The notes beneath the pieces were generated by a model. It was not told the DNA's origin. It searched no databases and saw only the letters and a list, made by a program, of their open reading frames with translations. Positions 56,662 to 64,000 of a stretch of 64,000 nt of DNA are shown piece after piece. The position numbers and the translations under genes were made by a program. Every line of letters begins with the position of its first letter. Position 1 is the stretch's first letter. The DNA is from Brachionus rotundiformis (taxonomy: Eukaryota > Rotifera > Eurotatoria > Ploima > Brachionidae), in the NCBI GenBank assembly GCA_016802295.1, contig JAESIW010000200.1:2621542-2685541 (forward strand), given 5' to 3'.

Positions 56662-58032
56662 TTAAAGTCTCTTCAAATTTCTTTTGCTCTTTTTGCTGCA
56701 AATTTGAGCACATTTAGCTGAATCAAGGCTTGCCTGTCTCTTAACCGGAGAGCGCTTTGACACTGGCGAGCTCTCTACAATCATCGCTTCATGGCTGGCC
56801 GAGTCCAAGCTGATCTGCTGAAATTTGCTCGCCAACAAGCTAGATCTTTGCGGAACAACCTGCTGATTTTTGTTTATAGATTCAAACAAAGAATTACATG
56901 CATTAAACAGCTCATTGTTCATTTTGTCACTTGACTTAATTCGCTTGCTCGGCGACTCTTGTTCGTCGCTAGGCTGGCGTTTTTTCTTAAAATTAAAATC
57001 CTCCACTCTACACGCGCCACTATTGATGTTATTCAAACAGTTATTGTCCAAACTGGCGAATACATACGAGCCACTCTCATGCTTGACAAGCCCAGTGGCC
57101 TCGTTGTCTTTGATGTTCAGCGAGTTGTGCAGTCTGTATTCTCTGAGCAAGCGGCGCTTTTGTTCAAGACTAAGTTTCGACTTGGCACCCATGTCACTCG
57201 GTGTATACGGCCGATTTTCTTTGAATTTTTCATAAATGTACTTTTTGCTTTTCAGATAGTCAATTCTGTGTTTGTTCAAAGCTTTGTTTTGTTTGACAAT
57301 ATTGCGCCAACTGCGGCTTACCGAAGCTACACGCACCAAATCACTTGTTTGCATGTAGTTCAAAATTTTGTCTGTTAAATTGAACATTGACTTATCGGCT
57401 AGGCCAGTGAGGATGTCCAGATAATCGAGGCCCATGTTGCGCCCGATCAAGTTCTCTGGGTTGCTGGGCAAGTGTTTGTTTTTGATGAGCAGCTCCATGA
57501 ATTCTTCCTCAGTTGGACTGGGACGAACAAAGCGGTCAGGAGTCGCGAACGGGGAGATGGAGTAGCACGACTCGAACCGCGATGTAAACGATTTTATCTG
57601 TGGCTTGTACTCTTCGCTTGGGCTGATGATGTTGTTAGGCTTGAATGCCGGTGAGCGCAGTAGTTTGGAGCCATAGTTGTCTCTTTGGTGCACGTACTGG
57701 TCAAATTTGGGAGATTTGAGCGGCGAGCAGATGGCCGATCCTTTAATTGGTGACAGAAAAGACTCTGTGCGAATGGATGCAAAGTATATGCTGTTCACGT
57801 CCGCTATATACTGTTGTTTAAAGTCTGGACTAGTTGACGAGTTGTTGCAGTTGATTAGGATTGAGCTGGGCTTTACAGGTGTACACGGAGCACTGAAAAT
57901 GCTGGTGTCTGTGCGGCTCTGGTTGGACACAAAGCTACTCTGGGACAACAGCGATTCGTAGCCGGCGTCGAACGAGTTTCGATGCTGGAACGACGCCTTT
58001 AGCTTTGTCTCGCTAAGCTCTTGATCGAACAT
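56662..58032 (-). CDS. FBXO5: Emi1/FBXO5-like F-box protein, APC/C inhibitor family, lacking the zinc-binding region
   Basis: Single exon, 456 residues, ATG at 58032 (MFDQELSETKLKAS). The N-terminal ~180 residues are Ser/Pro-rich with several CDK-type SP/TP sites (APCTPVKPSS, SPFATPDRF). The F-box region is Emi-type: LIGRNMGLDYLDILTGLADK and ILNYMQTSDLVRVASVSRSW, then RNIVKQ, matching IIGRKMGLECVDILSELF and the following block of human Emi1. A D-box-like RSSLLASKF lies in the C-terminal third where Emi1 has RTPLASVQ, and the protein ends KKSKRNLKRL-stop, the counterpart of KKSKKNLRRL, the tail that docks on the APC/C. The Cys/His zinc-binding region normally between these two is absent: only two cysteines (CAQIC) remain there. 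A DAGYES segment near residue 20 resembles the DSGYSS phosphodegron with Ala for the first Ser. Emi1 blocks APC/C in S/G2; here that role is inferred. Confidence 0.9.
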   Translation of the reverse strand: MFDQELSETKLKASFQHRNSFDAGYESLLSQSSFVSNQSRTDTSIFSAPCTPVKPSSILINCNNSSTSPDFKQQYIADVNSIYFASIRTESFLSPIKGSAICSPLKSPKFDQYVHQRDNYGSKLLRSPAFKPNNIISPSEEYKPQIKSFTSRFESCYSISPFATPDRFVRPSPTEEEFMELLIKNKHLPSNPENLIGRNMGLDYLDILTGLADKSMFNLTDKILNYMQTSDLVRVASVSRSWRNIVKQNKALNKHRIDYLKSKKYIYEKFKENRPYTPSDMGAKSKLSLEQKRRLLREYRLHNSLNIKDNEATGLVKHESGSYVFASLDNNCLNNINSGACRVEDFNFKKKRQPSDEQESPSKRIKSSDKMNNELFNACNSLFESINKNQQVVPQRSSLLASKFQQISLDSASHEAMIVESSPVSKRSPVKRQASLDSAKCAQICSKKSKRNLKRL

Positions 58033-61000
58033 TTTTAAGACATTTAAATTAAAATCTAGATAAAGTTAAATTAGTTAATTTAGAAGAATTTAGAAGAGTA
58101 TGAGACGGATTAGCCATCCGTCATTAAAATTTATTATGTGATGGAGAAAAAAGCGCCAGATTTAAAAGTTCAAGCTACTTTGTGTGTACTCGATGATTAG
58201 TGCATATGATTATTAGGTGGATTTGGATTAATGTTTTGATTAAATTAATAGGCGGATCTTGAGTTCGTTTTTTATATTAAATTACTAATTGTGTTGCAAA
58301 AATTGTATTGTACAAGTTTATTTGTCTTATGATTATAGAGTTTATTCAATGACCTAGGAAATATTTGATGAAAAGTTTAATAAAAATCTAATTATGCAAG
58401 CTTGGATATTCGATAATCTTAAAAATAATAAATTAAATGCTTTTAGTAGAACATGGTGACGGTTTGAGCTTCTTTAGAACGATAATGAATAATTCACTAT
58501 GTTGCAAAAGTTTAGAAATTAATTATATTATTTATCTAAAAATGTCTATTTATTGAATCTAATGAAAAATTGAAAGCAAAAGTAAAAATAAAACTAATTT
58601 TGGAGTTTTTTTTACTTTTCAATTTGATTTGATACAATTATATAATAAAATTAAATTTTAATAAATATTTATAATCACAAAACTTCCTATTAAATTTAAA
58701 AAATAAAGCTGGGTTCAAAAGTTTATAAATCTATTTATATAAGTTAGAAAAAGTTTCAATGTGAATAGATAATGTATTATATGACAATTTTAACATGCAA
58801 GCCTAAAATCAAGCTCCCATATATTTACTAAACTGACAAATTTAACATATAATAAAAAAATTAATTTAGTTTTTTTGATTAAATGATGAAATTAAATCTA
58901 AAATTACTTAAATAATAATCATTTCACATTCAAATACCTAATTTTAATATTTAATTTTTGTTTTATAATTATTCTGAAAAAAACTAAGTTATGCTTGTTT
59001 AATTAATATCTTTGATTAAATATTAAGAAAATAAACTGAATAAAAAATAAAAAAGTATTTAAACTAAAAGATATTTCTACATTAGCATTAATTTTTTAAA
59101 GTTTCTTGTTAATGTTAATTTAAGAATTTAAGATAAAAGCTTGAAGCCATGATAAAATCAAAAGCTGTTTTTAACAAAACTGTTATTTTTTAAATGATGA
59201 AAAAAAATAATTTATTGAATAATTTATCTTGAAAAATTAAATGATTATTTTAAAATATTTTACTAGCTAACATTAATGAAATGAATTTAAATTTTATTTG
59301 TTCTAGGTCATATAATGATTGAAAAAACCTTAGAATCTTAAATATAATAAAAACATCTTAGAAATTTTATCGCGTTAAAGTTAAGTTAAAAAATTTTAAA
59401 AATTATTATTTCTATTTTCAAAAAAATAAATTAAAGACAACCTTTTTATTAAACAAATAGCTAAGACAATCATCGAATATTCGGAACTTCCCTAGATAAT
59501 TTCCTTATTCAAAAAATAAATATCCGGCCGTTGTATTTTAAAATTAAAATAAACAATAAGATTCCCACTTGAAAATAATTATTTGATTAAAAAAATATTT
59601 TATTAATACAAACATTACGAGCTTTAAATCGTTTCCTTTAAATTTGAAAAATCTTCTTCTGAAAATATATTATTTCCATATTTCTTTAAATTGAAAGGAT
59701 CTATGTTGGTATTTTCATTTTGTCTATTTTACTTCAACTTTTCGAAATTTATATAATATTTTATTCTTAAATTACAATTGAATATACGAATGTCTTAAAT
59801 TCGGAATAAATCTAATCTGATTTAGCAATAAAAATTATATCATAGCCCGATAAAATATCGATAATCTCCTATTGACAAATGAATGAAAACCGAGCGAAAT
59901 GTTTTATATCCTGGTATTTTAAAAGAACAAAATTGGTGTTAAATTTCTAAAAACTTTATTTTTAAAAATGGTAAATTTGAAGCGGCAATAGCTGTCATTC
60001 GAGCGAATATCTTGATTTTTATTAGAATATATAAATGCATGAATAGTTTTTGATCTTGATTAAACTTTGATTCTAAAAGTTTATTTATTTATTATTTTCA
60101 CTATATGCCTCGTTTATTAAGTACTTCCGTCTAAATGAAACGATGTGTAAATTGTCAAAGGTCTTAGGAAAATATCTTTTAGTTTTTTTTCAAATGATTT
60201 ATGTTATAATGTTTAAATTATTCAATTTTTATTAATTAATTAAATTACATAATTGAACTATTATTGACACAGTTATTACAAATTTTTTAAAGAGATTATT
60301 TATTTAATGCTAAGGAAGGGATTTATTCTTCGATGTAGAGATTAACACCGAATTCAAATTTATCTATATTTTTCCAAATTTTAAAATTAGTTAACAATTT
60401 TATGCATATTTTTCTAATTATTACATTCTAAATTTTAATAAAAATATGTTTTCTGATTGAAATTGATATTAATATTTGTTATTAGCTGATGATATATTAT
60501 ATTTCAAAAATGTTTAAATTTTATTTTTTTATGATAAAAATTAAAAGCGTTAAAATTTATTATTTCAAAGGTATTGTTTATCATTTTTCTAGGCTATCAA
60601 ATTTAGTTATAAGAATTTCATGAAAAAATTTCAGCAATCGATTTAATAATATGTGTGTCATATTTTTACTTTTATTCCGAACTTAATTTCCGCAATATAT
60701 ATTTATGTTTATCAAACATTTTAAATATAAATAATAAATATTTTATAAAATTTTCTTATTTTTCTTTTCTTGAGTTTTTACTAAGATTAGATTCCAAAAT
60801 GGTAATTTCCATAGGACCCAAAATACCAAAGTTGTTTTCGAAAATACTTCTTGTTTTTTAACTAAATCCATAAGCTAATAACATTTAGTATTAGTTTAAG
60901 AAAAAAAGCGAGCAAATACTTCAATTAATTTTTTCCTAGTTTTTTATTGAAAAAGTTAATTTAGGATACAAAAATAGTAAATTAGTGAAACATTTGATCC

Positions 61001-64000
61001 AATCGAAACTGGTAAATAAATTTTGATCATGACTTATGTACCATACGTGCTGGACTATTATTTTTAAGCTTAACTAATTTATTTCTTTTTTACTTTATTT
61101 CGATATTTAAATGTTGTACAAATTAAGTATTTATTTAGTTAGCAGCTAAAATAGAATTAGTGAAATATTTGGTAAGATGCTGGCTATAAAGAGAAAGAAT
61201 CGCTCATTAGGCTAATGAATAAAAAGGGATATAAAGCTATTGATTTTGGATATTACATCAAATAGAACAAATCTAGACTTAGGAAGGAAGTTTTATTTGA
61301 AAAAATTGGCTCCTGGCTCAATTTATTTAATCTAATTAGTCCGAAGTAAAATTTATCAAAATTGTTCTATGATAAATTTCAATCGTTGGAATTCTCTTGC
61401 ATTTTCTTAAATTAGCAAAAGTGTGTTATTGAAGCATTCATTCTAGCTTAGATAAAATAGCAAGCTAGCAATATTTAGCTTAGCTAAATTTGAATTCAAA
61501 AGGATGTTGTTAATAAAAGTAGGTAAAGCATTATAGAATTTTATTATTATCATATAAATCATATAAACATATTTCTAAAAGCAATTCAATAACATCATTA
61601 ACTTTAGGAACAATTTCTATTTTTATCCTGACCATTCTAGTTCATTATCAAGGGGTTTCTCAAACTAGGCTACTAAAACTTGATTAGTTTTATTTTTTCA
61701 ATTATTTAAAAACACTTCATGTCAAAAAGTAATTTTTTTATTTTAACAATTTTCTCGACTAGATGTTTTAGCACAAATTACTTACTGTTGGCAACTAAAT
61801 TGTTGCCTGGGAAACTAATAACTATAGAAATTTGATCAAAATTTTAATTTTACTCAAAAAATTATTGTTTTTCTTTTGTTCTTAAAATTATCTTCAAATT
61901 TGATAAGCGATTAAGAATTTTATCAGATGCTTTTAACTGAGCTATCAATATTTTGTACTTATGAGGCTGATCGTCATTAATAGATTTGTGATTGAATTTC
62001 GTATGATAAGAACTTGCAGGGAATAGTATATTTTTCAGAGTTCGATCACTCCTGTTGTTAAAAATATTGGAATAATTAAAAACTTATCATATTTCAGGAA
62101 AAATAAGCTGAATTATTTTATACTAAATAAAATGAATAATTAGAATTTTCAATTTAATCTATTTTCTGCATTAATTTAATTCAAATAATTGTCTAAATTT
62201 AACTTTTCTGATCAAACTTCTAGATATAGTAATACTAATAAAAAATCTAATCTATTTTATTAAAACATGTTTTTTATGAGTAAATAAAGGTGACAAAATG
62301 GCGAGGAATCTTATCAAATACTAAACAAAGTGTACACAGGATTTTAAAAATTTTATTAATGATTCAATTTATGTTTATGCAAGAAAATAAATTGAGCATT
62401 TTAATTTTTTTAAGTAAGTAATTAAACCAATAGTTAGGTAAGACATCATTTTTAATTAACTACAGGTTAGATATTTTGGACAAGTATGGGACAACTTCAT
62501 GGTTGCTTAAATCATTTGGCCAGAACGTGTGCTCTTGTTTTTTCTTAGAGCCTTTTTTTCTCTAAAATTTAATTTACTTGATTTTAGACCATTTGTATGG
62601 TTTTCCTAAGATTTTAACTTGCAGTCGAGTTATTTGCTCAGCAAAGAGCCTCTGTCTCTCATGTTAATTTAAAGATTTATGTATGAGATTAAATTATTTA
62701 AATTTTTCAAAGAGCTTTCAGATTCTTCAGACATAAATGTGCTTAATTTCAAATTATTTATACGCTCTATATCAAATAATAACCAATCGATGGTTTATAA
62801 TTTTTAACATGAGTGTATTATTATTAATTTAATTTTAACATAGAAAGTGAAAAGCTCTTCTCCGCTTGAATTCACTCTCATAATACAAGTCGAATATATT
62901 TCCCATAAAAAATTGCTTATTAAGATGAAATTTTAGTTATAAAATTAAATTTTGTTTAGATCAAAATTTTGTATAATAAATTATAGGCATCATCAGACAT
63001 CTTGAAGGCAAAAAATTAGCGATTTAAATTAAATAATTCATAATATTTTTAATATTTCTTTAGTATATCAGCTTTAACATAATCTTAGGTCATATAGCCA
63101 AGCTTCCAACCATTCCGATTATAAATAAAATTTAAATCACAATAATTTCACTAAGCACTTAACATTTTATTCTTTTTCGATTAAGTTTTTTTAATTAATA
63201 CGAGAACTTTTACCATAAATAAAAGTTTAGCTTAGTTTAGTTTGGCTGATTGTAAGCCATAAAGTTTTTTTATGGTCGAACAATATCCAAATATCTAAAT
63301 TTATTGTATAAACAAAAGATTTATTTTCAAATAACTTAATTTATCATTTACATTATTCCTTTTTGGTATATCAGATTTCTGATCAAAAGCACGAACTGTG
63401 CAAATTTTGTCGCCATATTCCAAAATTAAGATCTTAAAAATAATTTAATTAGTAAATCAATCTCTTGAATGTTTAAATTTTTATTTATTTTTTTGGCAAT
63501 TTATTTGATGTGATAGCTAAATATTAAAACATCAAATTAGCAAAATGTCTCAAATTAACTAGTTATTTGAGCATTTCCTTGTTTAAATAGGTTTTTGTTT
63601 ATTTTATAGAGTAGTTATAGAATAGATTTTTTTTGTAGATAGATTAATTTCATTAAAATAATCTTTGGTTTCCGGGCCAAATGTTGTTTAAAATAAGCAA
63701 AATTTGGTAAACAAGGGATTTTTGTTACTGAGTATTGAATTAGCAAAAAATAGAGCTAATTAAAATGCAAGTTATCTAATGCGGCATGCAAACTAATGCC
63801 TCATGGACGATGTCAAATGTCAAATAGATAATTAGCTTGATAAAAAAATCGATAAAAATCGATTTTTTGCCAATCACCAGCTTCAGCGAGTGAATTAGAT
63901 TTGGTCAAGTCTGATGAAAGAAATATCGAGAAAGAACAAACAATATTTACATTTTATTATCATAATTTAAATGAATTTATTTGACATGATCAAATACGAA
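58033..64000. other. 6-kb gene-free region
   Basis: Upstream of the Emi1-like gene to the window edge. A/T-rich throughout, with scattered patches of normal complexity (about 62.3-62.7 and 63.7-63.9 kb). The only longer open frame (60,655-60,861, Phe/Leu/Ile/Asn-rich) looks like chance. The first few hundred bases should hold the promoter; an acceptor-like TTATCTAG lies 23 nt before the ATG. No tRNA, repeat array or coding exon was recognised. Confidence 0.5.

Noticed and set aside
56690..56720. Tiny intron near the Emi1-like C-terminus that might hide a zinc region
   Set aside because: The only GT...AG pair there is about 16 nt apart, too short for an intron, and the uninterrupted frame already matches the known C-terminal tail.
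60655..60861. 68-codon frame in the right gene-free region
   Set aside because: Phe/Tyr/Leu/Asn-rich low-complexity translation, no conserved motif.
58033..64000. Possible CRISPR or other array structure
   Set aside because: Looked for regularly spaced repeats here and in the other spacers; only homopolymers and short A/T words were seen, and the sequence is eukaryotic.

Overview
This is eukaryotic, animal-type nuclear DNA. It is very AT-rich, genes lie on both strands, and most genes are split by short GT-AG introns of about 45-80 nt. The recognisable gene set (ovo zinc-finger factor, arfaptin, PRC1, condensin CAP-H, an Emi1/FBXO5-type F-box protein, NFXL1, LRRC59, ALKBH8, SDA1, mitochondrial NADP-isocitrate dehydrogenase, a spermidine/spermine-type acetyltransferase) is that of a small invertebrate with a compact genome. 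A monogonont rotifer or a similar lineage would fit, but nothing in the sequence fixes the phylum. Coding exons stand out because they are richer in G+C than the A/T-rich spacers. I rebuilt the exon joins by eye from splice sites, reading frame and the known family proteins.

Layout. 0.1-1.5 kb: 3' part of an unrecognised single-pass membrane protein (-). 6.3-9.9 kb: NFXL1 (-), interrupted by an assembly gap flanked by a 120-bp near-identical repeat. 10.05-11.2 kb: LRRC59 (+), head-to-head with NFXL1. 11.6 kb: tRNA-Arg(UCU) (-). 11.9-12.1 kb: two-exon small ORF (-). 13.3-15.8 kb: ovo/OVOL (-), followed by a 5.6-kb gene-free upstream region. 21.4-22.6 kb: arfaptin (-). 24.0-27.6 kb: PRC1/Ase1/MAP65 (+). 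28.7-30.05 kb: dead LINE. 30.7-31.3 kb: orphan protein (-). 32.1-34.4 kb: ten-exon unrecognised, mostly helical protein (+). 35.4-35.85 kb: island of unusual base composition. 36.3-36.6 kb: small Cys-rich protein (-). 37.7-41.3 kb: condensin CAP-H/barren (-), with a small membrane-protein gene nested in its one large intron on the opposite strand. 41.6-43.2 kb: decayed LTR retroelement. 44.3-46.9 kb: SDA1 (+). 47.1-49.4 kb: ALKBH8 (+). 50.2-51.9 kb: IDH2-type gene (+). 52.4-53.4 kb: tandem GNAT acetyltransferase (-). 54.3-56.2 kb: foldback and other dispersed repeats. 56.7-58.0 kb: Emi1/FBXO5-like (-). 58-64 kb: no gene seen.

The genes are mostly unrelated housekeeping and developmental loci. 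There is a loose cell-division theme (PRC1 in the spindle midzone, CAP-H in condensin, Emi1 as APC/C inhibitor), but nothing suggests a shared functional cluster. I found no clearly new multi-gene system. The more unusual observations are the Emi1 homologue lacking its zinc-binding region, the nested antisense membrane microprotein gene, several unannotated-looking small genes, a perfect 21-bp foldback repeat, and an NFXL1 duplication that is probably an assembly artefact.
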